A DNA stretch of 62,926 nucleotides from Solobacterium sp. (lineage in GTDB: Bacteria > Bacillota_I > Bacilli_A > Erysipelotrichales > Erysipelotrichaceae), in contig JAFUFO010000033.1 of NCBI GenBank assembly GCA_017469885.1, positions 1 through 62,926 on the forward strand. Reading direction: 5' to 3'. Shown piece by piece: positions 25,790 through 34,919 of the stretch. A program made the position numbers and the translations under genes. Under the pieces are notes generated by a model, which saw nothing but the letters and a program-made list of their open reading frames with translations, made no database searches and was not told the origin of the DNA. Every line of letters starts with the position of its first letter. The first letter of the stretch is position 1.

Positions 25790-26688
25790 GCGTCCTCCTC
25801 AACATTGCCGCGTACTTCGATACCGGCAAGTTTTTCAAAGTACTGCACGTATCCGCCGTGGTCATCATCCATATGACCGTGTGCTTTCAGGGTCTGCTGG
25901 ACTTCAAACAGCTGTGCGGTGAACGGAACCGGCACATCAATCGCATGTGCGGTCGCAAGCACGTTCTTGATGTCTTTATGGTTGATGGAGATCTTTCCGC
26001 CCGGTTTGAAGTTGCGTGCGCACATCATCGGGGCCTTTGCGTCAAGCACTGCCGAGCCGGCAAGACCGCCGCGGATTGCCTTATAGACTTTGTAAGGATC
26101 TGCGCCTGCTTTTGTCGCAAGCACGAGTGCCTCGGATACGGCGCAGATGTTCAGGTTGACGATGATCTGGTTGGCAAGTTTTGTGATGGAACCCGCACCG
26201 CTTGGTCCGATGAGCAGGGAGCTGTTTCCGAGAATCTCAAAATACGGGATCAGACGGTCATAGTCCTTCTGTTCGCCGCCGCACATGATGGCAAGGGTCG
26301 CATTGATCGCGCCCGGTTCGCCGCCGGATACCGGCGCATCCACAAAGCCGACACCCATCTTCTTCAGACGGTCATAACAGGTGGTGCTTTCGGTCTGAGT
26401 GACAGAGGACATGTCGCATACCAGTTTGCCTTCGGAAAGACCTTCCGCAACGCCGCCCTCGCCGAACAGTACGGACTGAACGATCGCGCCGTTGGGCAGG
26501 ATCGTCAGAATGATATCGCAGGATTCTCCGATTTCCTTATAGCTTCCGGATTTTGCGCCGGCAGCCACGAGTTCATTGACCGCATCCTGATTGAGATCAC
26601 ATACGGTCAGATCAACGCCTGCCTTGAGAAGATTGTGAGCCATGGGCTTTCCCATAATGCCGAGTCCGATAAATCCTACTTTTTCCAT
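25786..26688 (-). CDS. Beta-hydroxyacid dehydrogenase (GarR/LtnD-like)
   Basis: NAD(P)-dependent 3-hydroxyacid dehydrogenase of 300 residues. It has the N-terminal dinucleotide motif GFIGLGIMGKPMA, the substrate motif DAPVSGGEPGA (about 118-128), the catalytic Lys in GAGSITKLANQ (about 170) and KDIKNVLA (about 240). Paired with the four-carbon acid sugar kinase, L- or D-threonate/erythronate dehydrogenase is more likely than tartronate semialdehyde reductase, though the fold cannot separate them. Translationally coupled to the kinase. Confidence 0.88.
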   Translation of the reverse strand: MEKVGFIGLGIMGKPMAHNLLKAGVDLTVCDLNQDAVNELVAAGAKSGSYKEIGESCDIILTILPNGAIVQSVLFGEGGVAEGLSEGKLVCDMSSVTQTESTTCYDRLKKMGVGFVDAPVSGGEPGAINATLAIMCGGEQKDYDRLIPYFEILGNSSLLIGPSGAGSITKLANQIIVNLNICAVSEALVLATKAGADPYKVYKAIRGGLAGSAVLDAKAPMMCARNFKPGGKISINHKDIKNVLATAHAIDVPVPFTAQLFEVQQTLKAHGHMDDDHGGYVQYFEKLAGIEVRGNVEEDA

Positions 26689-26746
26689 TTTCGTTTCTCT
26701 CCTTTTCTGTATTCCGCTTCGTAAGCGGTTTCATTTCTACACCGTC

Positions 26747-26775
26747 AGTATACCGGTATACCGGTTATGTGTCAA
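26747..26775 (-). promoter_or_regulatory. Consensus promoter with a GntR-type palindrome in the spacer
   Basis: On the minus strand TTGACA (26770-26775), 17 bases and TATACT (26747-26752) form a near-perfect promoter for the dehydrogenase-kinase operon. The spacer contains the perfect 14-bp palindrome ACCGGTATACCGGT (26752-26765), whose GTATAC core fits FadR/VanR-type GntR operators. The GntR gene just upstream (26825-27493) is the obvious repressor. Confidence 0.8.
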
Positions 26776-26796
26776 TTACTCGCAGATGAATTTCAG

Positions 26797-26822
26797 AAAA
26801 AAACAGATGCGACTGCATCTGT
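26797..26822 (-). terminator. Terminator of gntR
   Basis: An 8-bp stem (ACAGATGC / GCATCTGT, 26803-26822) is followed on the minus strand by seven T. It lies between the GntR stop and the next promoter. Confidence 0.9.
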
Positions 26823-26824
26823 TG

Positions 26825-27493
26825 TCATAATCCGTAAAACTTCAGTGCGATATCTCTGGAAGCTTCCATATGGTGCATGACCGCCCGGTAGATGGCGATC
26901 CGTGCGCCTTCTTCTTCACTGATCAGATTCCGATAGATCTCCATATGTTCTTCATAGGCTTCCATCGGACGTCCCTTCTGTTCAAAGCTCTTGAAGGCGA
27001 TTGCCTGCTGCATATGGCTGTAGGATTCAACCAGGCGGATCATATCTGCATTTCTGGAATACTCCACGATCTGCCGGTGGAAATCAAAGTCATGACCGAG
27101 GATTACATCATACGGCTCATTCTTCTCGATCGACTGTTTCATGAGATCCAGCGTCTCTTCCAGATCTTCGATCGTCCGTCTTCCCTGCTTGGTCTTACGC
27201 TCATCATGGAGCGCCATACTGCAGAAGCCTTCGATCGCGGCACGGACCTGAAACGTGTTCTGGATATCTTCCCGGCTCATCTCATGAAGCCGGAAGCCCT
27301 TGTTCGGAATGATATCGATATAACGATCCTGGCTCAGACGCATCAGGGCATCCCGCATCGGGGTGCGTGAAATGCCGAGATCCTGGGCAAGCCGGGTTTC
27401 GGAATAATATTCATTTGCGCTGAATTCACCGTGCTTGATCTTCTCCAGCATGAATTCATATGCTTTTTCCGCAAGCGGATTGTATACTGCCAT
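26825..27493 (-). CDS. GntR-family regulator with FCD sensor domain
   Basis: Regulator of 222 residues. The N-terminal winged helix carries YYSETRLAQDLGISRTPMRDALMRL (two runs, about 28-52). The C-terminal all-helical FCD domain has metal-site residues spread over DFDFHRQIVEYSRN, YEEHMEIY and RAVMHHM. FCD proteins typically sense organic or sugar acids, matching the tetronate-type genes downstream. It has its own terminator. Confidence 0.88.
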   Translation of the reverse strand: MAVYNPLAEKAYEFMLEKIKHGEFSANEYYSETRLAQDLGISRTPMRDALMRLSQDRYIDIIPNKGFRLHEMSREDIQNTFQVRAAIEGFCSMALHDERKTKQGRRTIEDLEETLDLMKQSIEKNEPYDVILGHDFDFHRQIVEYSRNADMIRLVESYSHMQQAIAFKSFEQKGRPMEAYEEHMEIYRNLISEEEGARIAIYRAVMHHMEASRDIALKFYGL

Positions 27494-27595
27494 AAATTAC
27501 CTCTGACTCTTAAAAATTGTATCGGTATTCTTACGTTTCCGCAATTTCTCGAACGACAGTAAAATAGAAACGGGACACAGGAAAGGAATCACACC

Positions 27596-28177
27596 ATGGA
27601 ACTGATCATCGCCAGCAACAACAAAGGAAAAATCCGGGAATATAAAGACATCTTTGAACCGTTCGGCTTTCAGGTATTCTCACAGTCGGAAAAGAACATC
27701 GACCTTGAGGTCGAGGAAACCGGAACCACGTTTGAAGAAAATGCGGTACTGAAAGCGCAGGCGGTTTATGACCGCACACACTGCTATGTGCTTTCGGATG
27801 ACAGCGGTCTTGAAGTGGAAGCACTGAACAATGAGCCCGGCATCTACTCTGCCCGCTATAAAGGCCTTGAGACCGAACATGAACGCCGAATGGCAATCCT
27901 GCAGGAACTGGAAGGAAGCGATAACCGTAATGCGCACTTTGTCTGCTGTATCTGTCTCATTGAAGATAACGGAACAAAGCATCTGTTCAAAGGCATCTGG
28001 AACGGCACCATTTCCTTTGCGGAGGAAGGCGAAAACGGATTCGGCTATGACCGGATCTTCATTCCTGAAAACGGGGAAGGCCATACCACCGCGAGTCATC
28101 CGATCTCCTTCAAGGAAACATATTCCCATCGGGCAAAGGCTGTCGCACAGCTGATGGAGTATCTTAAAGCGAGATAA
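27596..28177 (+). CDS. rdgB: XTP/dITP diphosphatase (RdgB/HAM1)
   Basis: House-cleaning nucleotide pyrophosphatase that removes ITP, dITP and XTP. It is 193 residues long, the usual size. Motifs are IIASNNKGKIREY (4-16), the catalytic TTFEENAVLKA (about 43-53), LSDDSGLEVEAL (about 67-78), PGIYSARYKG and FGYDRIFIPE (about 147-156). AAAGGA precedes the ATG. Single gene between gntR and its own terminator. Confidence 0.95.
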   Translation: MELIIASNNKGKIREYKDIFEPFGFQVFSQSEKNIDLEVEETGTTFEENAVLKAQAVYDRTHCYVLSDDSGLEVEALNNEPGIYSARYKGLETEHERRMAILQELEGSDNRNAHFVCCICLIEDNGTKHLFKGIWNGTISFAEEGENGFGYDRIFIPENGEGHTTASHPISFKETYSHRAKAVAQLMEYLKAR

Positions 28178-28208
28178 TACCTGGCATTTAAGAATAACGG
28201 ATCAACTG

Positions 28209-28237
28209 AAAACTTCGGAGCATCACTCCGAAGTTTT
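28209..28237. terminator. Bidirectional terminator between rdgB and the M20 peptidase gene
   Basis: AAAACTTCGGAG / CTCCGAAGTTTT, a 12-bp perfect stem with a 5-base loop and T-tracts on both strands, serves both convergent genes. Confidence 0.92.
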
Positions 28238-28241
28238 TCGT

Positions 28242-29684
28242 TTATGCCTTTGCGCGGATCAGATTCTTGTAGAAATCCACACAGCCCGGCAGACAGTTAT
28301 ATTCGATTGTTTCATTCAGACCATGCATGCCTGCCATCTGTTCGGGACCGTAGACCACCGGCGCAAACCGGACGATATTCGCACAGATGTCCTGATAACA
28401 GCGGGCATCGGTGGCGCCGGTCATGACATAAGGACTGACCGGAAGCTTCGGGAAGCTTTCTTCAATGATCCTGACGAAGTGACGGAAGCCCTCTCCGTTG
28501 ATATCCGTCGATTTCGAATAATCCGAGGCATGGAATACTTCTACCGTAAGATCATGCTTTTCTGCTTTCTGTTTTACGATTGCAAGGCTTTCCTCCATGC
28601 CCTGGTGCGGGATAAAGCGCATGTTTGCGCCGAGAGTCGCCTCCTGCGGCATCACATTGTATGCGTCCGATCCCTTCTGCATGGTGAAGGCAATTGTTGT
28701 CTTCAGCATCGCTCCGCCCTGGGCGGAGAACATCGGCATCACTTTGAGCAGAACCGGTTTGAACAGCCACATGTTTCCAAAGACAAGCTTTAACGGGAAG
28801 CTGGCATACGGCGCAAGCGTCTCAAACATCGACTGCACTTCCGGCAGCATCTTCCGTTTAAACGGATCCTTCGTCTCCATTTCATTTACAAATGCGGCGA
28901 TTCTCGCAATCGGAGAGCCGGCTTTGGGCGCCGAGGCATGACCGCCGTTACTGCGGGCGGTAAAGCGAAGATCCGCCTTGCCTTTTTCAAAGACGCCGAC
29001 CATCGCAAAGTTGCCGTGGATCCCGCCGACCGGATCGGTAATGATTCCGCCGCCCTCATCACAGACAAGATACGGTTTCACGCCGCGCCGTTTTAATTCT
29101 GCGACCAGTTTCGGACAGCCATCTCCTGCCCACTCTTCCGTGCAGGAGGAGGAAAGATAAATATCCTGCGGCGGCGTTAGCCCTTCCGCAAGCAGTTCCT
29201 CCACAGCCTGGAAGAAGCCGAATACGGAGCACTTGGTATCCGATGTGCCGCGGCCCCAGACCTTGCCGTCTGCGATATCGCCGGAAAACGGTTCGTGGAT
29301 CCACTCACCTTCTGCCGGCACCACATCCTGGTGGCTCATCAGGACGATCGGCTTTTCACTGCTTTCTCCCTTCCAGTAATACAGGAGGTTGCCATCGATA
29401 TCCGTCCGCTCCAGTTTTTCATGTACAAGCGGAAACAGTTCTTCGAGCACCCGGTGAAGTTTTGCGAAACATTCATAGTCCACGACACTGTCATGGGATG
29501 TGGTATCGCACTGTACCATGGCGGAAAGCTTCTTCGCATAGTCCATCGCACGCTCATCTGCCTCGGGCGCTTTGTATTCGGAAACTTTGCCCGGCGTTAA
29601 CAGGGTGCGGACCAGGGCAATACAGAGACAGATCAGAAGAATTCCCAGCAGGATGCCGATGATGCTTAATATGGTTTTCATCAT
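28242..29684 (-). CDS. M20-family metallopeptidase, membrane-anchored
   Basis: Zinc peptidase of 480 residues from the ATG at 29684. That start overlaps the stop of the gene before it (ATGA) and gives a proper N-terminal anchor helix; a longer frame without such support was discounted. Metal-site motifs are SHQDVVP (about 127), GRGTSDTK, the catalytic SCTEEW, and GATDAR with HGLNE near the end. It resembles the carboxypeptidase-S/PM20D1-like group. The three co-transcribed genes are two membrane proteins and a hydrolase, suggesting uptake and cleavage of an amide-linked compound such as an N-acyl amino acid or peptide. Confidence 0.85.
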   Translation of the reverse strand: MMKTILSIIGILLGILLICLCIALVRTLLTPGKVSEYKAPEADERAMDYAKKLSAMVQCDTTSHDSVVDYECFAKLHRVLEELFPLVHEKLERTDIDGNLLYYWKGESSEKPIVLMSHQDVVPAEGEWIHEPFSGDIADGKVWGRGTSDTKCSVFGFFQAVEELLAEGLTPPQDIYLSSSCTEEWAGDGCPKLVAELKRRGVKPYLVCDEGGGIITDPVGGIHGNFAMVGVFEKGKADLRFTARSNGGHASAPKAGSPIARIAAFVNEMETKDPFKRKMLPEVQSMFETLAPYASFPLKLVFGNMWLFKPVLLKVMPMFSAQGGAMLKTTIAFTMQKGSDAYNVMPQEATLGANMRFIPHQGMEESLAIVKQKAEKHDLTVEVFHASDYSKSTDINGEGFRHFVRIIEESFPKLPVSPYVMTGATDARCYQDICANIVRFAPVVYGPEQMAGMHGLNETIEYNCLPGCVDFYKNLIRAKA

Positions 29685-30355
29685 AACGATCCCTTCTTTC
29701 GGAAGATCAGATAAGCAAGTCCGATGGTGATCGCACCGCTTGGAATGATCATCATGCTGGTTGACGAAATCAGCGACGGCACAAAGACAAACAGCAGGGT
29801 CATCATCACTAACGGCACGCATGCAAGTTTGATGTTCTTGCGGAAATACTGATACGCCATCGCACCGAACAGTGCGGGCACGACATTGGCAAACGCCGGC
29901 TGCAGTGTCTCACTCTGCAGGATCGGCTGAAGCGGCACCAGCAGTAATACGCCAAGTGCCAGCACGATGATGGTTGTCAGAGAGGATGCGGCAATCGATA
30001 ACGTGGAGATGATCTCGTTCTCTGTGGTACCGGATTGTGTGCCGGCGATCTCACGTGCATTCATCGCACACGGGATCTTCATATTGATGAGATTGCCGGT
30101 GATAAAGGCAAGGTATCCGCCACCTGCCCCAAGCATTGGCGTATAGACCAGAAACTCCACGACACTGGAGATCGTCCAGATGAGACCGACCGAAAGAAAG
30201 CCTTTTGCGGCTGCGCCAAGATCCGGCATGGCACCGAGAATCGAACCGATCAGAAACGGTGCACCGACCAGCATGATCAGCGTGATGGCACTGGCAATGC
30301 GTCCGATGACATGGGTTTTCTGATTATAGGTATCCAGAACTGTCTTATCCTGCAT
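29681..30355 (-). CDS. Six-helix membrane protein partnered with DUF5058
   Basis: A 224-residue polytopic membrane protein with about six hydrophobic segments (roughly 17-40, 48-70, 76-92, 118-145, 155-175, 180-215). I do not recognise an enzyme or transporter motif. It lies 16 bases after the DUF5058 gene and is translationally coupled to the M20 gene, so together they may be a two-component transporter. That is inference from arrangement. Confidence 0.7.
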   Translation of the reverse strand: MQDKTVLDTYNQKTHVIGRIASAITLIMLVGAPFLIGSILGAMPDLGAAAKGFLSVGLIWTISSVVEFLVYTPMLGAGGGYLAFITGNLINMKIPCAMNAREIAGTQSGTTENEIISTLSIAASSLTTIIVLALGVLLLVPLQPILQSETLQPAFANVVPALFGAMAYQYFRKNIKLACVPLVMMTLLFVFVPSLISSTSMMIIPSGAITIGLAYLIFRKKGSL

Positions 30356-30371
30356 AATGGTTTCTCCCTTC

Positions 30372-31112
30372 TCAGATCAGGATCGCCGCCAGCATGCCCA
30401 CCAGCATACTTCCGGCAATCGAGAAGCTTTCCAGCCACACGAGATGTTTCTTTTCGGAAAGGTAAATAAAGCATGCCATCACAAGCGCCGACACCGCCGC
30501 CACAATGATCGGTGTCAGGTCCCCGCGGAAGGTCAGCACACCCTGTCCGGAGACAAAACCGCCGATATAGCTTCCGATATATGTACTGACCAGACCGATG
30601 AACATCGCCACCATTGCGGAATCCCCGAAGCCGGGTTTTCCGGAGGATTCCTTAGTTTTCTGTCCGCCGAGTTTTTTGAGATATGCCTTATTGAAGAGAA
30701 TGGAAAGGATCATGCCCCACATGATGCATACACTCATCAGAAAGGCAATCGTCGCAAAAGCCCGCGGTGTCATCGCGGATGCGCTGAGTGATGAAAGTCC
30801 GACCTGTTCTGCGGCAGCCTGGGCAACCTGCGTTTCATAATGTAATGCTCCAATGACCGAAAGCCGCAGCCAGGGCCATGGGGTTCCAAGACTTCCTGAT
30901 AATGCAATGACGCCAAGCAGAATGCCGATGCTGGGCAGAATGGAGAAGGTCACACTGGATGTCAGTGCGCGCTTCAGTTTTGCGGGATCCATTCCGATCG
31001 CAATACCGGCACGGTATGCCCGCACCATAAAAACCACGCATACCGCTGCCACAAAGGCAATGATGATGCCGCAGATCAGATAGATCGACGGGCTGTTCAG
31101 CTGTGAAATCAT
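30372..31112 (-). CDS. DUF5058-family membrane protein
   Basis: Polytopic membrane protein of 246 residues. The N-terminal pattern (SPSIYLICG, VRAYRAGIAIGMDPAKLKRA, then FSILPSIGILLGV and PWPWLRLSVIGALHYE) fits what I know as DUF5058. The family is often found next to M20 peptidases, as here, and is presumed to be part of a transporter. Function not established. Confidence 0.78.
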   Translation of the reverse strand: MISQLNSPSIYLICGIIIAFVAAVCVVFMVRAYRAGIAIGMDPAKLKRALTSSVTFSILPSIGILLGVIALSGSLGTPWPWLRLSVIGALHYETQVAQAAAEQVGLSSLSASAMTPRAFATIAFLMSVCIMWGMILSILFNKAYLKKLGGQKTKESSGKPGFGDSAMVAMFIGLVSTYIGSYIGGFVSGQGVLTFRGDLTPIIVAAVSALVMACFIYLSEKKHLVWLESFSIAGSMLVGMLAAILI

Positions 31113-31136
31113 AATCGGTCCCCTTTTCTGATATGG

Positions 31137-31949
31137 TTACAGGCTGATCACAAAGTTCTCAATCAGCTGATTGACGCGCTCGGGCGCATCGGTGTTGGAA
31201 TTGTGTCCGGCGTTTTCAATCCAGACCAGCGGGATGCCGGTCTTCTTATGCCAGGCTTTGTTGTATCGGATGCACGAGCCGGCATGATCTTTTTCACCGC
31301 AGATCAGAAGTGCAGGACATCTGATCTCATACGGAAGATCCGCCTCCATCGCCTCTCCCAGCATCCGGTACCCGTGTCCGGAAACCTGCGCATAGCGCTC
31401 CTGGTCTCCGTCATAGGTCATCATGATGTTATGCATGAGATCTCTGCCGTACTGTGTCGTGGCAACGCCTTCCGAGCCAATTTTCAGTAAGGACTTCCAT
31501 GGCCAGTACCGGTAGACCGGACCCATACGTTTCAGAAGATAGATTTCAAGTCCCGTGACATAACTTCTCTGAAGCGGCGCCGAGTCAATCGAAATAAACC
31601 CGAACAGTTTCTTTGGATACAGCTGGGCATACATCTGTCCGACATAGCCGCCCATCGACTGTCCGATGATGACCGGTTTTTCGATTTTCTCTTTCTGAAG
31701 AATCCCGTCCAGCCAGCGGGCTTTGTCGGAAAGATCAAAATTCCCCCTGAACGGCCAGGAAGCGCCCTGTTCAGGCGCATCCCAGACCAGGATGCGGTAC
31801 TCTGATTCAAAATGTTCGATCTGTTTTTCAAACAGGCGGTGATCGGCAGTCAGACCGGGAAGAAAGATCAGTGAATACTCTGAGTTCACTTCTTCATTGG
31901 TCCAGTAGTGAATGATGCCGCAGGCAGTTTCATAACAGCGTTCGTTCAT
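31137..31949 (-). CDS. Alpha/beta hydrolase
   Basis: Serine hydrolase of 270 residues. The ATG at 31949 is preceded by GAGGGTGAT; a further-upstream frame lacks such a site. The nucleophile is in GQSMGG (about 96-101), the acid in CGEKDHAG (about 217) and the His in ENAGHNSN (about 242). No signal peptide. It is first in the operon with the DUF5058, membrane and M20 genes, 24 bases before the next start. Its substrate is probably an ester or amide handled by that operon. Confidence 0.83.
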   Translation of the reverse strand: MNERCYETACGIIHYWTNEEVNSEYSLIFLPGLTADHRLFEKQIEHFESEYRILVWDAPEQGASWPFRGNFDLSDKARWLDGILQKEKIEKPVIIGQSMGGYVGQMYAQLYPKKLFGFISIDSAPLQRSYVTGLEIYLLKRMGPVYRYWPWKSLLKIGSEGVATTQYGRDLMHNIMMTYDGDQERYAQVSGHGYRMLGEAMEADLPYEIRCPALLICGEKDHAGSCIRYNKAWHKKTGIPLVWIENAGHNSNTDAPERVNQLIENFVISL

Positions 31950-32043
31950 ATCACCCTCACATGATTCCTGTACAGAATATACTGACTCCATTATATCGTG
32001 CCGGACAGCGGATGCATGCATCAGAGAAGGTCACTGCCATACG

Positions 32044-32065
32044 GAAAAGACACCCGGAGGTGTCT
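32044..32065 (-). terminator. Terminator of the MFS gene
   Basis: A 7-bp stem (AGACACC / GGTGTCT) has a 4-base loop and TTTT on the minus strand. Confidence 0.75.
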
Positions 32066-32095
32066 CTGAAATGGAATGATGCAGTGCCGTTCCCG

Positions 32096-33286
32096 TTACC
32101 GGCTGCGGCCGTTGCCTGTACTTCTTCGAAGCAGGACCATCGCAATGATCAGAATCAGCGGGAAAATGATTCCAAGCCGCATACCTGCCTGCAGGTTGCT
32201 GCCGGCATTCTGAGCCGCAAGACCGACTGCGCTTGGTCCGATTGAACCGCCAAGATCACCGGCCATTGCCAGAAAGGCAAAGAGTGCCGTGCCTCCCTGC
32301 GGCAGACGTGAGGACGTAATACTGATCGTTCCCGGCCACATGATGCCGACGGAGAACCCGCAGAAGATACAGCCGATCAGCCCGAAGACCGGATTTGGAG
32401 ATAATGACGCAAGCAGATAACAGCAGAGACAAAGGATTCCGGAACCGATCATATATCTGTTCAGATCCAGTTTTGCGCCGAATTTTCCATATATGACGCG
32501 GCTGATACCCATAGTGACCGCAAACATGAACGGACCGGCAAGATCGCCCACCGATTTGGAAAAGCCAAGTGCAGCCTCCGTATAGGCGGAAGCCCATTGC
32601 GACATCGACAGTTCTGAAGCTCCGGCACACACCATCAGGATGATTGCCAGCCAGAACATGGGCGTTTTCAGAAGTTTCCGGATTCCCATGCCCTCTCCTT
32701 CTTCCGTCAGTCTTTCGATCGGACATGTCATGAAGTTATAGATGTTATACAGCGGGATCAGCGCCCAGATTACTGACAGTATTTTCCAGTGATCCATTCC
32801 GAACACCGAGAAGAACAGGGTTGAAAGCAGGATGACACCTGCCGCTCCCCAGCAGTAAAACGAATGCAGCAGACTCATGACCGCATCCTTGTTTTCAAAG
32901 GGACATGCCTCAACAATCGGACTCACAAGCACTTCGATCAGACCGCTTCCAACGGCGTACATCACAACGCAGATCAGAATTCCGATTAACGGCGAACCGG
33001 TGAGATCCGGTATTACCGCCAGTCCGGCAAGTCCAAGCCCGCTCATGACTGCGGACATCACGATACTTTTCCGATAGCCGATGCGATCCACAAACTTCGC
33101 ACAGAAGACATCGATCAGCAGCTGTGTGATGAAAAACAGCGTTGGAATCAGCGCAAGCGTTCCAAGTGAAATATTGTAGTCATGATGAAATTTCAAAAAC
33201 AGAAGCGGTGTATAATTCGCCGTTATTGCCTGGGTAATAAATCCCAGATAACATGCAATCAGTGTTTTCCGGTAATCTGGCTTCAT
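32096..33286 (-). CDS. MFS transporter (FHS/fucose-permease-like)
   Basis: Twelve-helix major facilitator of 396 residues. A basic A-motif-like loop KFVDRIGYRKSIVM (about 63-76) follows helix 2, and a second half with GKFGAKLDLNRY repeats the pattern. The arrangement resembles the fucose/glucose-galactose permease group. No linked pathway gene indicates its cargo. A TATAAT box lies upstream near 33330. Confidence 0.82.
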   Translation of the reverse strand: MKPDYRKTLIACYLGFITQAITANYTPLLFLKFHHDYNISLGTLALIPTLFFITQLLIDVFCAKFVDRIGYRKSIVMSAVMSGLGLAGLAVIPDLTGSPLIGILICVVMYAVGSGLIEVLVSPIVEACPFENKDAVMSLLHSFYCWGAAGVILLSTLFFSVFGMDHWKILSVIWALIPLYNIYNFMTCPIERLTEEGEGMGIRKLLKTPMFWLAIILMVCAGASELSMSQWASAYTEAALGFSKSVGDLAGPFMFAVTMGISRVIYGKFGAKLDLNRYMIGSGILCLCCYLLASLSPNPVFGLIGCIFCGFSVGIMWPGTISITSSRLPQGGTALFAFLAMAGDLGGSIGPSAVGLAAQNAGSNLQAGMRLGIIFPLILIIAMVLLRRSTGNGRSR

Positions 33287-33465
33287 ATGGGTTAAACCTT
33301 TCTTCCTGAGGACACAGAATGCATTATACCCGTTTCTTTAAATCTTCGTTCCACGAATCTTTGCCGAAAAACACATTCTGCACAGGGCATCATGCCTGTC
33401 CTTCAACGATGCTGACGTTATAATAAATCGCTGTAAGACATGCAGATTATTTACGGAGAACAGCG

Positions 33466-33867
33466 ATGAAAAACATCTGGAACAGCTGGCTGAAGGAAGC
33501 CGTCATATTGTTTTGTGCGATCTATACGGTCACAACCATTCTCAACAGTATCCTCTACCTTGCGCAGGGCATTGTGCACGACCCAAACGGAAACTGGCAT
33601 GAACTGACCCGGGCAGCCATCGTACTGATCGGTGTACTTGCGTATGAACTCGCCATGCATTTACCCATCAGTAACACACTGCTCAAAGCAGTTGTGGTGT
33701 ACGTCATTACGATGCCTCTGGTACTGCTTACGGTATGGCTGAGCGGATTTGCGGATCCGCTTTCTCCCGGTGCCTATACTGATATCACCATCAACTATAC
33801 CGGACTGTTTCTGCTGATCTCTCTGATTGCGGTAATCACAAAGAAAATGAATCAGAAGAAACACTGA
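33466..33867 (+). CDS. Small four-helix membrane protein (DUF3021/DUF6608-like)
   Basis: A 133-residue protein with four hydrophobic segments (about 10-32, 44-62, 71-92, 107-126) and no catalytic motif. GGAG lies 8 bases before the ATG and a TATAAT box about 40 bases upstream. The size and pattern resemble DUF3021/DUF6608 proteins of Bacillota. Function unknown. Confidence 0.7.
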   Translation: MKNIWNSWLKEAVILFCAIYTVTTILNSILYLAQGIVHDPNGNWHELTRAAIVLIGVLAYELAMHLPISNTLLKAVVVYVITMPLVLLTVWLSGFADPLSPGAYTDITINYTGLFLLISLIAVITKKMNQKKH

Positions 33868-33897
33868 TTCACTGTTATATTTTCCTGTATTTTTTTC

Positions 33898-33921
33898 AGA
33901 GGGTGTATTGCCCTCTTTTTT
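33898..33921 (+). terminator. Terminator of the small membrane-protein gene
   Basis: AGAGGG / CCCTCT stem with a 7-base loop followed by six T on the plus strand. Confidence 0.85.
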
Positions 33922-33967
33922 GATTCCGTGTGAGATTGCCGTTACCGCCGCAGACGGACATTTGCGC

Positions 33968-34711
33968 CTAATGAATCAGAATTTCCAGCAGTTTGAACAC
34001 GCCGTAGAAAACGTGGACGGCAACAATCGCAAAGCAGATTAATCCCAGCGTATATCTGAAGCCACTACCGCAGGTATCGGAAATCTTCTTTAACAGCGGA
34101 TTGTTTTCGTTATAGACCAGAAACATGAAGTTGCGGTTGAAGATCCTGTCGACCGCATACATGACACTGACAAGACACAGGATTGCGAATATCGATTTCC
34201 AGAGCCCCGGATACGTCATGGACGTTTCCCCGGCGAAAAAGCGCCCCAGAATATAAGCGATGATCAGAGAGTGAAAAAAATACTGATGGAATGTAAAAAA
34301 GTTTAACACCGGAAGCCTTGTGGTCGTCGGAAATATAAGAGCCATGATGGCAGCCGGTAAAAACATGACAACCATTAATTCCAGCAGAAAATCATTCCCC
34401 GGTATAAACGCATCCGCCGCAATGGAATACGCGGCAAAACTGCAGATTTCACAGGGCAGATACTCGCTGAAACCCTGATGGGTAAAATAGATAACACCCA
34501 TTTTGACCACTTCACTCACAAGCAGCATTACCGCCACTGCGATTCTCATGTCATTTCTGGCCTTAGTACCGGAGCGGAAATAGACGATACAGTAAGCAAC
34601 TATAAAAACAATCCATATTCCCAGCAACAGCAGGTGGGTCCCGGAAAACTGGCCGTAGCCTTTATCATTACTGTCTGGTTTAAGCTTCAGGTAGTTCTTC
34701 ATCGTTTTCAC
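33968..34711 (-). CDS. TIGR02206/YwaF-family membrane protein
   Basis: Polytopic membrane protein of 247 residues with about seven hydrophobic segments. A conserved-looking EYLPCEICSFAAY (about 83-95) and PTTTRLPVLNFFTFHQYFFHS (two short runs near 128-148) match the pattern I associate with TIGR02206/YwaF. Function unknown. It is the last backbone gene before the AT-rich island. Confidence 0.7.
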   Translation of the reverse strand: MKTMKNYLKLKPDSNDKGYGQFSGTHLLLLGIWIVFIVAYCIVYFRSGTKARNDMRIAVAVMLLVSEVVKMGVIYFTHQGFSEYLPCEICSFAAYSIAADAFIPGNDFLLELMVVMFLPAAIMALIFPTTTRLPVLNFFTFHQYFFHSLIIAYILGRFFAGETSMTYPGLWKSIFAILCLVSVMYAVDRIFNRNFMFLVYNENNPLLKKISDTCGSGFRYTLGLICFAIVAVHVFYGVFKLLEILIH

Positions 34712-34891
34712 ATAATTTCTTTACAGAATATTATACCTTCTTACCACGAATCAGATTTTTCATTCCGATTCCTTTTTTCCGGGACTGTCCGTTTCAGTTG
34801 TTTGCATTTTGCAGACAACTGCGCATTCCACCGCCTAAAAAAATGTAACAGTAAGCTGTAACATTATCCCTCTTTGTAACATCAAGGCATC

Positions 34892-34918
34892 AAAAAAGGC
34901 TTTAGTTAAGCCTTTTTT
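34892..34918. terminator. Bidirectional terminator at the left edge of the island
   Basis: AAAAAAGGCTT / AAGCCTTTTTT, an 11-bp stem with a 5-base loop and T-tracts both ways. It follows two copies of TGTAACA (near 34847 and 34859) and marks roughly where base composition changes. Confidence 0.85.
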
Positions 34919-34919
34919 C

